From: an uncultured Faecalibacterium sp.
GTDB lineage: Bacteria > Bacillota > Clostridia > Oscillospirales > Ruminococcaceae
Direction: 5' to 3'
Length of the DNA: 19,211 nucleotides
NCBI GenBank assembly: GCA_934553285.1
Contig: CAKTFD010000035.1
Span: 1-19,211 of the forward strand
A program made the position numbers and the translations under genes. Positions 1 through 7,587 of this stretch are shown here, piece by piece. Within the stretch, counting starts at the first letter, position 1. Each line of letters starts with the position of its first letter. The notes under the pieces were generated by a model. That model was not told the origin of the DNA. It did not search any database and saw only the letters and a list, made by a program, of their open reading frames with translations.

Positions 1-195
1 CTGCAGAACAGCCGCGAGGTGCTGCAGTGCTACCATGTTACGGGCGCCTATACCTTTCTGGTCAAGGTCAGCTGCGGCAGCATGGCACAGCTGGAGCATC
101 TGATCCTGCAGTTCCAGAAGCTGGGCACCACCAGCACCCAGATCATCCTGTCCACCCCGGTGAACCATGGGGATCTGGATGCACTGATGCTGTGA
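1..195 (+). CDS. Lrp/AsnC family transcriptional regulator, C-terminal part (5' end outside window)
   Basis: Frame 1 is open from the first base to the TGA at 193-195 and gives 64 residues with no start in view, so only the C-terminal end of the gene is here. The residues follow the pattern of the Lrp/AsnC ligand-sensing (RAM) domain: a strand around CYHVTGAYTFLVKV containing the conserved G-x-Y/D-F/L-L motif, a helix with alternating hydrophobic positions (MAQLEHLILQFQKLG), then a final strand of the TSTQIILSTPV type. In this family the domain makes dimers and octamers and binds amino acids, while an N-terminal helix-turn-helix (missing here) binds DNA. The ligand and targets cannot be told from the fragment. 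No clear terminator follows before the next gene. Confidence 0.8.
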   Translation: MQNSREVLQCYHVTGAYTFLVKVSCGSMAQLEHLILQFQKLGTTSTQIILSTPVNHGDLDALML

Positions 196-353
196 GCCGG
201 GTGCCGTTCATAAAACTGTTACTTTTTTCCTGCAATTTTGCTGCTCTGTGGTTCGTATCCAGAATAGCAGCCGAAAACCAGCGCACACTACCTGTAGCAG
301 ATGCGTCCGGCTGCAGCATTTCACACACAGCAATACGAAAGGATCTTTATATT

Positions 354-911
354 ATGAAAAAAATCATCGCCGCCCTGCTGGCAGGGCTGACCCTGTTTTC
401 TCTGGTGGGCTGCTCTGCCGGCAGCAAGGCCGACACTTCCACCCCCAAGGACTACGCACAGATCATCCATGATGCCCGAAGCGACGAGGACAATGAATAC
501 GATATGATCTTTACCAAGGGCGAGGACGGCAAGTTTACCGCCATCGATGGCTACAGCGCTGAGTACGAGGCCGGCCAGCTGGACGAGGAGATCCGGGAGA
601 TCCTGATGCCGCCGCTGAACCTGGAGGATGACCAGTACACCGCCTTTGCCGCCTCCATCTCCAGCATGATGGTGCGCAGCTATGCCGTGGCCATCGTAAA
701 GCCTGCCGAGGGCAAGACCGATGCCGTTAAGGCCGCACTGGAAGCCTATGTTGCCAGCGAGCAGCAGTCCATGGAGCACTATCTGGAGGATCAGTACCTG
801 ATCGCCAAGGCAGCAACCGTTACCGTGGCCCCCACCGGCGAGGTGATCCTGGTGTGCGCCGAGGACCACGACACCATCCTGACCAATATCGAAAAGGCCC
901 TGGCCGCATAA
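354..911 (+). CDS. DUF4358-type lipoprotein
   Basis: A 185-residue secreted lipoprotein. The start at 354 is chosen because it has an AAAGGA ribosome site at 338-343 and opens a textbook lipoprotein signal: MKK, a hydrophobic stretch to about residue 16, then the lipobox LVGC with the acylated Cys at residue 20. The open frame continues upstream to 27 but has no signal peptide or ribosome site there and overlaps the regulator before it. The mature protein is acidic. It has a central SISSMMVRSYAVAIVKP segment and a C-terminal ATVTVAPTGEVILVCAEDH segment, which look like the DUF4358 family common in gut Clostridia. That family has no established biochemical role; an extracytoplasmic, membrane-anchored position is inferred from the lipobox. 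It is monocistronic, closed by a strong terminator. I see no convincing promoter in 196-353. Confidence 0.8.
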   Translation: MKKIIAALLAGLTLFSLVGCSAGSKADTSTPKDYAQIIHDARSDEDNEYDMIFTKGEDGKFTAIDGYSAEYEAGQLDEEIREILMPPLNLEDDQYTAFAASISSMMVRSYAVAIVKPAEGKTDAVKAALEAYVASEQQSMEHYLEDQYLIAKAATVTVAPTGEVILVCAEDHDTILTNIEKALAA

Positions 912-923
912 ATCCGCTTTTCA

Positions 924-957
924 GAAACCGCACCTGCAAAGGGTGCGGTTTCTTTTT
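924..957 (+). terminator. Rho-independent terminator of the DUF4358 lipoprotein gene
   Basis: A perfect 11-bp stem: GAAACCGCACC at 924-934 pairs with GGTGCGGTTTC at 942-952 around a 7-nt loop, followed by a T run (953-957). It lies 13 nt after the stop codon. Confidence 0.92.
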
Positions 958-968
958 GCAGCGGGTTA

Positions 969-977
969 TGCTATAAT
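969..977 (+). promoter_or_regulatory. Extended -10 promoter for the glycosyltransferase gene
   Basis: TGCTATAAT is an extended -10 (TG at 969-970, TATAAT at 972-977), 36 nt before the glycosyltransferase start and just after the preceding terminator. No good -35 lies at 17 bp, as expected for extended -10 promoters. Confidence 0.65.
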
Positions 978-1013
978 ACCCCATGGATCTGTACATCCAC
1001 AGGAGAAAATACT

Positions 1014-2015
1014 ATGAGCAAAGCAACCATCGTCATCCCTAATATCAACGGCAAAGGCTGGCTGAAGGACTCCATCGAGTCCATCTACGCCCAGACCGAG
1101 CAGGATTTTGACCTGATCGTAGTGGACAACGGCTCCACAGACGAAAGCCTGGCGCAGGCGCGCAGCTACTGCACCCGCCCCAACTTTACCCTGATCGAAA
1201 ACGGCTGCAACACCGGCTTTTCCCACGCGGTGAATCAGGGCATTGCGCGGGCGCAGAGCGACTATGTGGTACTGTTCAATAACGATGCCTTTGCAGAGCC
1301 GCAGTGGCTGGCCGAGCTGCTCCGCACCGCTGAGGCGGACCCGAAGATCTTTGCGGTGCAAAGCCTGATGATCCGCCATTTTGCGCGGGATCTGGCCGAC
1401 GATGCCGGGGACTATGTAACATGGATGGGCTTTGCCTGCAAGACCGGCGATGGCCGCCGGGTCAGCCGCTACACAAAGCAAAAGCGCATCTTCTCGGCCT
1501 GCGGCGGCGCAGCGCTGTACCGCAAAAGCATCCTGGACGAGATCGGCGGGTTTGACGAGAACTTTTTTGCCTATTTCGAGGATGTGGACCTGAGCTGGCG
1601 TGCCAACAACGCAGGCTACAAAAATGTGCTCTGCCCGGCGGCCAGGTGCTACCACATCTGTGGCGCCAGCACCGGCGCTGTCAAATACAATGCCTTTAAA
1701 AGCCAGCAGAGCGGACGCAACAGCATTCTGCTGCCGCTCAAAAACGAGCCGCTGCTGATGCTGGTGCTGAACTTTATCCCGCTGGCGCTGGGCTATCTGC
1801 TCAAATACTACAAGTTCCATAAGCAGGGCTTTGGCGATGCCTGGGACAAGGGAATGCACGAGGCCTTTGCACTGCTCAAAGCCGGCAAACTGGGTAAGCG
1901 CCCCTTCCGCCTGAAAGATCTGCCCAACTATATCCTGATGGAACTGTGGATGATCTGGAACATGGTACCCTACCTGTGGTATCGGCTGGTCGTGGTCAGA
2001 TTTGATTTGAAGTAA
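1014..2015 (+). CDS. Glycosyltransferase family 2 protein
   Basis: 333 residues with an AGGAGA ribosome site just before the ATG. The N-terminal 220 residues form a GT-A domain: VIPNINGKGWLKDSIESI (residues about 6-23), the nucleotide-binding LIVVDNGSTDES (about 34-45), the metal-binding LFNNDAF in the DxD position (about 84-90), and the acceptor-side motif GGFDENFFAYFEDVDLSWR (about 177-195), where the ED pair is the likely catalytic base region. This pattern is that of WcaE/rhamnosyltransferase-like GT2 enzymes, which move a sugar from a nucleotide donor to a cell-surface glycan. The hydrophobic segment near residues 241-262 (LLMLVLNFIPLALGYLL) suggests membrane contact at the C-terminus. 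The gene has its own promoter and no polysaccharide neighbours, so donor and acceptor cannot be assigned. Confidence 0.9.
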   Translation: MSKATIVIPNINGKGWLKDSIESIYAQTEQDFDLIVVDNGSTDESLAQARSYCTRPNFTLIENGCNTGFSHAVNQGIARAQSDYVVLFNNDAFAEPQWLAELLRTAEADPKIFAVQSLMIRHFARDLADDAGDYVTWMGFACKTGDGRRVSRYTKQKRIFSACGGAALYRKSILDEIGGFDENFFAYFEDVDLSWRANNAGYKNVLCPAARCYHICGASTGAVKYNAFKSQQSGRNSILLPLKNEPLLMLVLNFIPLALGYLLKYYKFHKQGFGDAWDKGMHEAFALLKAGKLGKRPFRLKDLPNYILMELWMIWNMVPYLWYRLVVVRFDLK

Positions 2016-2139
2016 GATGCGCAAAAGTGGCCGCTATACAATTATAATCTTGCTGCTCCCTCTGGCAGCTTCCCCCGTCCGGGACAGATCCTTCCCGCGC
2101 CGGGGCAAACGCTCAGCCAAAACAAAATCGTCCCACGAT

Positions 2140-2180
2140 AAAAGGGACCGCTGCACCAAAACTGTGCAACGGTCCCTTTT
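2140..2180. terminator. Bidirectional Rho-independent terminator between convergent genes
   Basis: AAAAGGGACCG (2140-2150) pairs perfectly with CGGTCCCTTTT (2170-2180), and inside it GCAC (2153-2156) pairs with GTGC (2164-2167). The symmetric A and T ends give a T run on either strand. It sits between the converging glycosyltransferase (+) and the membrane protein (-) and probably ends both transcripts. Confidence 0.88.
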
Positions 2181-2191
2181 GCATTTGCATT

Positions 2192-3100
2192 TTATGCTGC
2201 CGTGCTGGCGGCATCCTCAGCGGCGGGGGATTCTGCCACGGCGCTGTCGGCGTTCGCTTCTGCCTGCACCTCCGGCTGCACAGCCGAGGCAGCAGCCGAA
2301 TCTGCCGCAGCGGAATCTCCGGCAGCAGCCAGAATGGCATCCTGCACATCGCTTTCAGCCATAGGCTCCGGCTGTGCGGCTGCAGAGTTTGCAGTGCCTT
2401 CTGGCTTGGTCTCGCTTTCGGTCAGGCCGGTCAGATACCAGCTGCCGCTCTGGCGCTCGAACAGGTAGTCCATATACTTCGTGGGTGTATCCGAGGACTG
2501 GTTGATGATGCTGTCATCGGCGCTGGTCGTGGGGATGTACCCCACCGTAACATGCAGCCTGCCGCTGCGCTTGAACAGTTTGACCACGGTGGCGCGGTAG
2601 TAGCCCACGCTGCCGGTGATGGGGATCTTGTAGCACTGGGTGGTGTCATCAAAGACGACACTCATATCCTCCATCTCAAAGCTGTGGTGGCTCAGCTTGA
2701 AGCCGGGACCCAGCAGCTTTGCCAGGTAGGCATCCACCTCCACCGAGGGCAGCAGCAGCTGTTCGGTATCGGGGTCGGTATTATAGTTATCAAACCCGCC
2801 CTGGGTCTCCTGGATGTTGTACACGCACCCCCACACTGCGGCTTCGCGCAGGGTCAGGTCGTCAATGTTCTCAATGCCGTCAAACGGCATGGGGTCAAAC
2901 AGTACCAGGCCTTCCAGCTTGTTCTCGTATTCCTGCTTCTGGGCGGTGTCATCAAACAGGTTGGCCACAAAGCCCACACCGGCCCGCAGCACCGTGATAA
3001 ACCCGATGAGCACCAGCACCGCGATCAGCAGACCCAAGGTCTGCCGCCAGCGGCGGCGCTTGATCCGGGCGTGTTCTTCCGGGGTGATCGAATTTTTCAT
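2192..3100 (-). CDS. Single-pass membrane protein of unknown function with an Ala/Glu-rich tail
   Basis: 302 residues. The minus-strand ATG at 3098-3100 has GGGAG about 10 nt upstream, and a consensus promoter lies ahead of it. Residues 1-20 are short, charged and basic (HARIKRRRWRQ), followed by one membrane segment (about 21-45, LGLLIAVLVLIGFITVLRAGVGFV). By the positive-inside rule the N-terminus is cytoplasmic and the remainder is outside. The exported part (about 60-225) contains the ordered-looking stretches LTLREAAVWGCVYN, KIPITGSVGYYRATVVKLF and LHVTVGYIPTTS, and closes with YLFERQSGSWYLTGL. That ending resembles the strand-rich fold of small extracytoplasmic domains seen in conjugal-transfer or NTF2-like proteins, but I cannot name the family. 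Residues from about 236 on are low-complexity Ala/Glu/Pro/Ser and probably disordered. No function is assigned. Confidence 0.75.
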   Translation of the reverse strand: MKNSITPEEHARIKRRRWRQTLGLLIAVLVLIGFITVLRAGVGFVANLFDDTAQKQEYENKLEGLVLFDPMPFDGIENIDDLTLREAAVWGCVYNIQETQGGFDNYNTDPDTEQLLLPSVEVDAYLAKLLGPGFKLSHHSFEMEDMSVVFDDTTQCYKIPITGSVGYYRATVVKLFKRSGRLHVTVGYIPTTSADDSIINQSSDTPTKYMDYLFERQSGSWYLTGLTESETKPEGTANSAAAQPEPMAESDVQDAILAAAGDSAAADSAAASAVQPEVQAEANADSAVAESPAAEDAASTAA

Positions 3101-3137
3101 TGGTCTAAATCTCCCAAAGTTTTATGCTGTAAATCAC

Positions 3138-3166
3138 AGTATACCACATCCCGGCGCAGAGTGCAA
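3138..3166 (-). promoter_or_regulatory. Promoter of the membrane-protein gene
   Basis: Read on the minus strand: -35 TTGCAC (3166-3161), a 17-bp spacer, and -10 TATACT (3143-3138). It lies 38 bp upstream of the start codon. Confidence 0.7.
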
Positions 3167-3205
3167 AACCTGCGGGGTGGTTTTTTTGTGAAAGTGGGTG
3201 CCGCC

Positions 3206-3547
3206 TTATTCCCACGCCTTCCACACATCGGGCTGGTAGCCCACGGTGGCCTGGCGGCCGTTGCGCACGATGGGGGTCTTGAACAGCTGCTGGTTTTCAA
3301 ACAGCTTGTCCTCCTTCTGCCAGTCCACCAGTGCGTCCAGCAGGGCAAGGGTCTGCTTGTCCCGGGCATCCGGATCCACCAGCTTTTCCCAGCCGCCCAG
3401 CGCACGCGCCACATTATCAAACTCGCCCCGGCTCATGCCTTTTTCTTTTAGATCGATCATCTGGAAGCGTACCCCGCGCTCCTTGAAGTAGCGCTGCGCC
3501 TTTTTGGTATCGAAGCACTTGTTGGTGCCAAAGATCTGGATATTCAT
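3206..3547 (-). CDS. ArsC/Spx-family thioredoxin-fold reductase-like protein
   Basis: 113 residues, the usual length for the ArsC/YffB/Spx family. The minus-strand ATG at 3545-3547 has GGAGG about 8 nt upstream. The fold signature is visible: IQIFGTNKCFDTKKAQRYF with the active-site Cys at residue 11, the RFQMIDLKEKGMS strand-helix, and a C-terminal LFKTPIVRNGRQATVGYQP segment corresponding to the conserved cis-Pro/Arg/Gly-x-x-P region. The site is CxxT rather than the Spx CxxC, so a redox-switch Spx is unlikely. True glutaredoxin-linked arsenate reductases have the same single Cys, but there is no arsR, arsB or acr3 nearby, so an arsenic role is not supported by context. A general thiol-reductase role is as likely. 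It is divergent from a ferredoxin and shares a promoter region with inverted repeats. Confidence 0.85.
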   Translation of the reverse strand: MNIQIFGTNKCFDTKKAQRYFKERGVRFQMIDLKEKGMSRGEFDNVARALGGWEKLVDPDARDKQTLALLDALVDWQKEDKLFENQQLFKTPIVRNGRQATVGYQPDVWKAWE

Positions 3548-3567
3548 AGCTTGTCCTCCTGCCTGCA

Positions 3568-3598
3568 GTTTGCGGTATTATTGTACCACACCGCAAAC
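3568..3598. promoter_or_regulatory. Operator-like inverted repeat over the ArsC-like gene promoter
   Basis: GTTTGCGGT (3568-3576) and ACCGCAAAC (3590-3598) form a perfect 9-bp inverted repeat with a 13-bp centre. The centre contains a minus-strand -10 hexamer TACAAT (3585-3580), 33 bp upstream of the ArsC-like start. A third copy, ACCGCAAAAC, stands at 3621-3630 beside the plus-strand ferredoxin gene. The layout fits a dimeric repressor or activator site covering a divergent promoter, but no regulator is known. A minus-strand -35 at the right distance is poor, which would suit an activator-dependent promoter. Confidence 0.45.
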
Positions 3599-3662
3599 AA
3601 CTTGCATAGGGGCATAATTTACCGCAAAACGGGCAATGCTTCCTGTAAAGGAGGTAGTGAGC

Positions 3663-3851
3663 ATGAATGCATTTGTAGACCCTGATCTGTGCATCGGCTG
3701 CACCCAGTGTGCGGGGCTTTGCCCGGCAGTGTTCCGCATGGAGGGTACCCTGGCCGTTGCCGCGCCCGGCCCCATCCCGCCGGAAGAAGTACCCCAGGCC
3801 GTTACTGCAGCCCAGAGCTGCCCGGTCAGCGCCATCCGCATCGAGGAATAA
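3663..3851 (+). CDS. Single-cluster [4Fe-4S] ferredoxin
   Basis: 62 residues. The ATG at 3663 is chosen because AAGGAGG stands at 3648-3654, 8 nt ahead; the in-frame start at 3636 lies upstream of that site. The protein has C10-x-x-C13-x-x-C16-x-x-x-C20-P and a second CP at C53 (SCPVSAIRI). By comparison with Thermotoga-type ferredoxins, C10, C13, C16 and C53 bind one [4Fe-4S] cluster while C20 is the extra cysteine. The second cluster of the 2[4Fe-4S] clostridial type is absent. It is a soluble low-potential one-electron carrier; partners cannot be read from the sequence. It is transcribed away from the ArsC-like gene and closed by its own terminator. Confidence 0.93.
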   Translation: MNAFVDPDLCIGCTQCAGLCPAVFRMEGTLAVAAPGPIPPEEVPQAVTAAQSCPVSAIRIEE

Positions 3852-3865
3852 GCCCCCGCATTTGT

Positions 3866-3904
3866 AAGGCTGCTGCACAGTATTTTGTGTGGCAGCCTTT
3901 TTTG
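3866..3904 (+). terminator. Rho-independent terminator of the ferredoxin gene
   Basis: AAGGCTGC (3866-3873) pairs with GCAGCCTT (3892-3899). The stem continues inward through two G-U pairs to ACA/TGT pairing, 14 bp in all, with a 6-nt loop and a T run to 3903. It starts 15 nt after the ferredoxin stop. Confidence 0.9.
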
Positions 3905-3949
3905 CACAAAAATCTCCCGCCCGGGGCGGTTTTGTGCTATACTATAAAA
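3904..3949 (+). promoter_or_regulatory. polA operon promoter with abutting inverted repeat
   Basis: TGCTATACT (3935-3943) is an extended -10 with TATACT at 3938-3943, 37 bp before polA. Directly against it lies an inverted repeat: GCACAAAA (3904-3911) with TTTTGTGC (3930-3937), enclosing CCGCC (3917-3921) and GGCGG (3925-3929). The repeat covers the place where a -35 would be, and no -35 consensus is seen. Whether it is an operator or a second hairpin helping the terminator just before it is unclear. Confidence 0.55.
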
Positions 3950-3979
3950 TGTGAAATCACGCAATGGAGGAACTGCATT

Positions 3980-6553
3980 ATGCGTTTACTGGTCATTGAC
4001 GGCAACAGCATCGCCAACCGCGCCTTTTACGGCATCAAGCTGCTGACCACCAAGGACGGCCGTTATACCAATGCCATTTTTGGCTTTCTGAATATTCTGC
4101 TCTCCCTGCTCAAGGAGTGCGAGCCGGACGAGGTGGCTGTGGCGTTTGACCTGAAAGCCCCTACCTTCCGGCATAAAATGTACGATGGCTACAAGGCCAC
4201 CCGCCACGGGATGCCCGAGGAACTGGCACAGCAGATGCCGGTGCTCAAGCAGCTGCTGGCCGACCTTGGCTATCGCACCATCTCGGCCGAGGGCTGGGAA
4301 GCCGATGATATCCTGGGCACCCTGGCTGCTGCCTGCGCGGCCCGGAAGGATGATTGCTTCCTGGCCACCGGAGACCGCGACAGCCTGCAGCTGGTGAGCG
4401 AGAGCACCACCGTGCTGCTGGCTGCCACCGTTATGGGGCGCAGCAAGACCGTGACCATGGATGTGGACGCTATCCAGGAAAAATACGGCATTGCACCCAG
4501 ACAGCTGATCGATGTCAAGAGCCTGATGGGCGATGCCTCGGATAATATCCCGGGCGTAAAGGGCATCGGGGAAAAGACGGCCCTGGCCCTTGTGCAGGCT
4601 TTCGGCTCGCTGGAGGGTGTGTACGAAAATATCGATGACAAACGGATCAAGCCCAAGCAGCGGGAGCACCTGCTGGAAGATAAGCCCCTGGCGGAGCTGA
4701 GCCATACCCTGGGCACCATCCGCACCGATGCCCCTATCGACACCGCCGAGGGTGCCTACGCTGTGGGCGAGGGCAATAAGCCCGCTGCCGTGCGGCTTTT
4801 GCAGGAGCTGGAGATCCACTCCATGATCCCGCGGTTCGGGCTGGACGGTGTGGCACCGGAAGCTGCCGAAGAAGCGCAGGCCGAGCCGCTGCCGGAAGCC
4901 GAGATCGCCGCGCTGCCCCTGACCCCCGCCGGGCACTATCTGGTGGCATCCCGCCCCGCTGTCACCGGCAAGCAGGGTACCCGCAATGTGGTCCTGCAGC
5001 CGGAGAGCTGGTACGCTGTGCAGGACACTACCGTGTACCCGCTGGAGGATGCCGACCTGCTCCGCCTGCTGGATAATGCCGATGTAACGCTGGATGTGTT
5101 CAACGCCGCCCCTTTGTACGCCAAAGCCATGGCAGCGGGCGGCTGGGGCAGCAGCATCCGGTGGGACGGCAAGCTGGCCGCCTATCTGCTGGATGCTTCC
5201 GCCTCCAAATACCAGATCGGTGAGCTGGTGCCCGGCTACAAGGCCGCAGCAGCCTTTACCTGCACCGATTACCCGGATGCCGGGCGGCTGGCCGACCTGT
5301 TTGCTCGGATGAAGACCGAGATCACCGCCTGCGGCGAGGATGCGCTGTACAACGATATCGAGTTCCCGCTGGCGCAGGTGCTGGCCGATATGACCCGTAC
5401 CGGCGTGCTGGTGGACAGGGACGGCATCGAGCAGTTTGGCGTAAAGCTGCGAGAGGAGCTGGAGCAGGTGCTGACCCGCATCCATATGGAGACCGGCAGC
5501 GCCACCTTTAACCCCAACAGCCCCAAGCAGCTGGGCGAGATGCTGTTCGACACCATGGGGCTGCCCCACGGCAAAAAGACCCAGCGGGGCTGGTCTACCG
5601 ATGCTGAAACGCTGGAAAGCCTGCGGGAGTATCCGCTGGTGGAGGATGTTTTGCAGTACCGCGCCTACCAGAAGCTGAACTCCACCTATGTGGAGGGCCT
5701 GCTCAAGGTCATCGGCGCGGACGGGCGCATCCACTCTACCTTTAACCAGACCGAAGCCCGCACCGGGCGGCTCTCCTCCGATAACCCCAATCTGCAGAAC
5801 ATCCCCATCCGCACCGAGCTGGGCAGCCAGCTGCGGGCCTACTTTGTCGCAAAGCCGGGCTGCGTGCTGGTGGATGCGGACTACAGCCAGATCGAGCTGC
5901 GCATCCTGGCACACATCACCGGCGATGCACATATGCAGCAGGCCTTTTTGAACGGCGAGGATATCCACCGCAGCACTGCCGCCAAGATCTACGGCATCCC
6001 GCAGAGCGAGGTCACGCCCCGGCTGCGCTCCTCGGCCAAGGCCATCAACTTTGGCATCATGTACGGCAAGGGGGCCTACAGCCTGTCCAAGGATATCGGG
6101 GTCACCGTAAAGGAGGCGGATGCCTTCCTCAAAAATTATCTGGCCGCCTTCCCCAGTGTAAGCGGCTATATGGATAAGACCATCGCGGATGCCAAAGAAA
6201 ACGGCTATGTGTCCACCCTGTTCGGCCGCCGCCGCACCCTGCCGGAGCTGGCCAGCTCCAACTTCAATGTGCGCGCCAGCGGCGAGCGCATGGCCCGCAA
6301 CACCCCTATCCAGGGCACTGCTGCGGATGTGATCAAGCTGGCCATGGTGCGGGTGTGGAAACGCCTGCGGGACGAAAAGATGGCCAGCCGCCTGATTCTG
6401 ACCGTCCACGATGAGCTGATCGTGGAAGCCCCGGAGGCAGAGGCGGAACAGGCCGCCCGCATCCTGCGGGAAGAAATGGAAGGCTGCGTGCAGTACGCGG
6501 TGCCTCTGAGCACCGATGTGCATGCAGGCAAAAACTGGCTGGAGGCGCACTGA
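3980..6553 (+). CDS. polA: DNA polymerase I
   Basis: 857 residues from the ATG at 3980, which has TGGAGG about 10 nt upstream; the open frame reaches back to 3689 only by running through the ferredoxin gene in another frame. The N-terminal 5'-nuclease domain (1 to about 290) shows LLVIDGNS with D7, GWEADDILG, TGDRDSLQLV and the helix-hairpin motif GDASDNIPGVKGIGEKTA. The middle domain (about 300-465) lacks the FDTE and later Asp/Tyr motifs of the proofreading exonuclease, so the 3'-5' exonuclease is predicted dead, as in Bacillus and Taq enzymes. The polymerase domain has motif A DYSQIELRILAH (D634), motif B SAKAINFGIMYG (K687, F691, Y695) and motif C TVHDE (D811, E812). It fills gaps in repair and removes Okazaki primers. 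It is first in a run with tsaD and the nitroreductase. Confidence 0.98.
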   Translation: MRLLVIDGNSIANRAFYGIKLLTTKDGRYTNAIFGFLNILLSLLKECEPDEVAVAFDLKAPTFRHKMYDGYKATRHGMPEELAQQMPVLKQLLADLGYRTISAEGWEADDILGTLAAACAARKDDCFLATGDRDSLQLVSESTTVLLAATVMGRSKTVTMDVDAIQEKYGIAPRQLIDVKSLMGDASDNIPGVKGIGEKTALALVQAFGSLEGVYENIDDKRIKPKQREHLLEDKPLAELSHTLGTIRTDAPIDTAEGAYAVGEGNKPAAVRLLQELEIHSMIPRFGLDGVAPEAAEEAQAEPLPEAEIAALPLTPAGHYLVASRPAVTGKQGTRNVVLQPESWYAVQDTTVYPLEDADLLRLLDNADVTLDVFNAAPLYAKAMAAGGWGSSIRWDGKLAAYLLDASASKYQIGELVPGYKAAAAFTCTDYPDAGRLADLFARMKTEITACGEDALYNDIEFPLAQVLADMTRTGVLVDRDGIEQFGVKLREELEQVLTRIHMETGSATFNPNSPKQLGEMLFDTMGLPHGKKTQRGWSTDAETLESLREYPLVEDVLQYRAYQKLNSTYVEGLLKVIGADGRIHSTFNQTEARTGRLSSDNPNLQNIPIRTELGSQLRAYFVAKPGCVLVDADYSQIELRILAHITGDAHMQQAFLNGEDIHRSTAAKIYGIPQSEVTPRLRSSAKAINFGIMYGKGAYSLSKDIGVTVKEADAFLKNYLAAFPSVSGYMDKTIADAKENGYVSTLFGRRRTLPELASSNFNVRASGERMARNTPIQGTAADVIKLAMVRVWKRLRDEKMASRLILTVHDELIVEAPEAEAEQAARILREEMEGCVQYAVPLSTDVHAGKNWLEAH

Positions 6554-6554
6554 T

Positions 6555-7562
6555 ATGATCATTCTCGGAATCGAGTCTACCTGTGATGAGACCGCTGCAT
6601 CTCTGGTGGAGGATGGGCGGCACCTGCTGAGCAACGTCATTTCCACCAGCGTTAAGGAGCAGGCGCTGTACGGCGGCGTTGTGCCGGAGATCGCCAGCCG
6701 CCGCCACTGCGAGTTTATCAGCGCCACGGTCAAAAAAGCGCTGCTGGATGCAGGCAAAACGATGGACGATGTGGATGCCGTGGCCGTTACCTTTGCACCG
6801 GGCCTGATCGGTGCGGTGCTGGTGGGCGTAAACTTTGCCAAGGGGCTGGCCTATTCGGCAGACAAGCCGCTGGTGCCGGTACATCACCTGCGGGGGCATA
6901 TCGCAGCGCTCTACCTGACCCACCCGGAGCTGGAACCGCCTTTTCTGTGTCTGGTGGCTTCCGGCGGGCACAGCCACATCGTGGAAGTGCAGGACTACAC
7001 CCACTATCACATTTTAGGCCACACGGTGGATGATGCCGCCGGTGAAGCCTTTGATAAGGTGGCGCGCACGCTGGGCCTGCCGTATCCCGGCGGCCCCAGT
7101 GTGGCAGCGGCCGCCAGGACCGGCGACCCCAAAGCCTACCGCCTGCCGGTGCCCCATGTGGAGGGCAGGTACAACGTGAGCTTTTCCGGTTTAAAGACCG
7201 CCGTGCTCAACGAGGTGAACAAAGCCCAGATGAAGGGTGAGGAAGTAAACGTGCCGGATCTGGCCGCCAGCTTCCAGGAGCGCATTGCAGGCATCCTGGC
7301 CGAAAAACTGCTGCTGGCTGCTGCCGACACCGGCGCAAAACAGGTGTGCCTGGCTGGCGGCGTGGCTGCCAATGGTCGTCTGCGGCAGCTGGTGAACGAT
7401 GGTGCCCAGAAGCTGGGGGCCAAAGTTTATCTGCCGGAGCTGAAATTCTGCGGCGACAACGGTGCCATGATCGCCGCGCAGGGATACTACCAGTACATTG
7501 CCGGGCACACTGCCGGGCTGGAGCTGAACGGCCTGCCCACCCTGCCCATCGATTATGAATAA
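6555..7562 (+). CDS. tsaD: tRNA N6-adenosine threonylcarbamoyltransferase TsaD
   Basis: 335 residues, the normal length. The ATG at 6555 begins 1 nt after the polA stop and uses a GGAGG inside the polA end, so the two are translated close together. The protein opens with the Kae1/TsaD signature ILGIESTCDETAASLV, has the metal-binding HHLRGH with two histidines four residues apart (about residues 110-114), VASGGHSH, the nucleotide-binding DDAAGEAFDK and LGLPYPGGP motifs, and near the end LAGGVAANGRLR and FCGDNGAMIA. With TsaB, TsaC and TsaE (none in this window) it moves the threonylcarbamoyl group onto A37 of ANN-decoding tRNAs in the cytoplasm. Confidence 0.97.
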   Translation: MIILGIESTCDETAASLVEDGRHLLSNVISTSVKEQALYGGVVPEIASRRHCEFISATVKKALLDAGKTMDDVDAVAVTFAPGLIGAVLVGVNFAKGLAYSADKPLVPVHHLRGHIAALYLTHPELEPPFLCLVASGGHSHIVEVQDYTHYHILGHTVDDAAGEAFDKVARTLGLPYPGGPSVAAAARTGDPKAYRLPVPHVEGRYNVSFSGLKTAVLNEVNKAQMKGEEVNVPDLAASFQERIAGILAEKLLLAAADTGAKQVCLAGGVAANGRLRQLVNDGAQKLGAKVYLPELKFCGDNGAMIAAQGYYQYIAGHTAGLELNGLPTLPIDYE

Positions 7563-7587
7563 CGCGCAAAGCACAGGAGAAAGAACC

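Noticed and set aside
27..353. Longer N-terminus for the DUF4358 lipoprotein
   Set aside because: It overlaps the Lrp/AsnC gene in another frame and would bury the lipoprotein signal; the start at 354 explains the signal peptide.
966..2024. A 352-codon minus-strand open frame opposite the glycosyltransferase
   Set aside because: It covers the glycosyltransferase and its promoter exactly, with no own ribosome site; a composition shadow.
2017..2364. A 115-codon plus-strand open frame after the glycosyltransferase
   Set aside because: It runs through the bidirectional terminator and into the minus-strand gene, is Arg/Pro-rich and has no ribosome site.
3168..3190. A possible terminator after the ArsC-like gene (AAAACC...GGTTTT)
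   Set aside because: Only a 6-bp A/T-rich stem with no T run on the minus strand beyond the stem itself; too weak to list as a feature.
3206..3547. Arsenic-resistance locus
   Set aside because: The ArsC-like protein stands alone, without arsR, arsB, acr3 or arsA nearby, so an arsenic operon is not supported.
3986..6841. A 951-codon open frame on the minus strand opposite polA and tsaD
   Set aside because: It is a shadow caused by GC-rich third positions in polA. The predicted protein is low-complexity with no family motif, there is no ribosome site, and polA is beyond doubt on the other strand.
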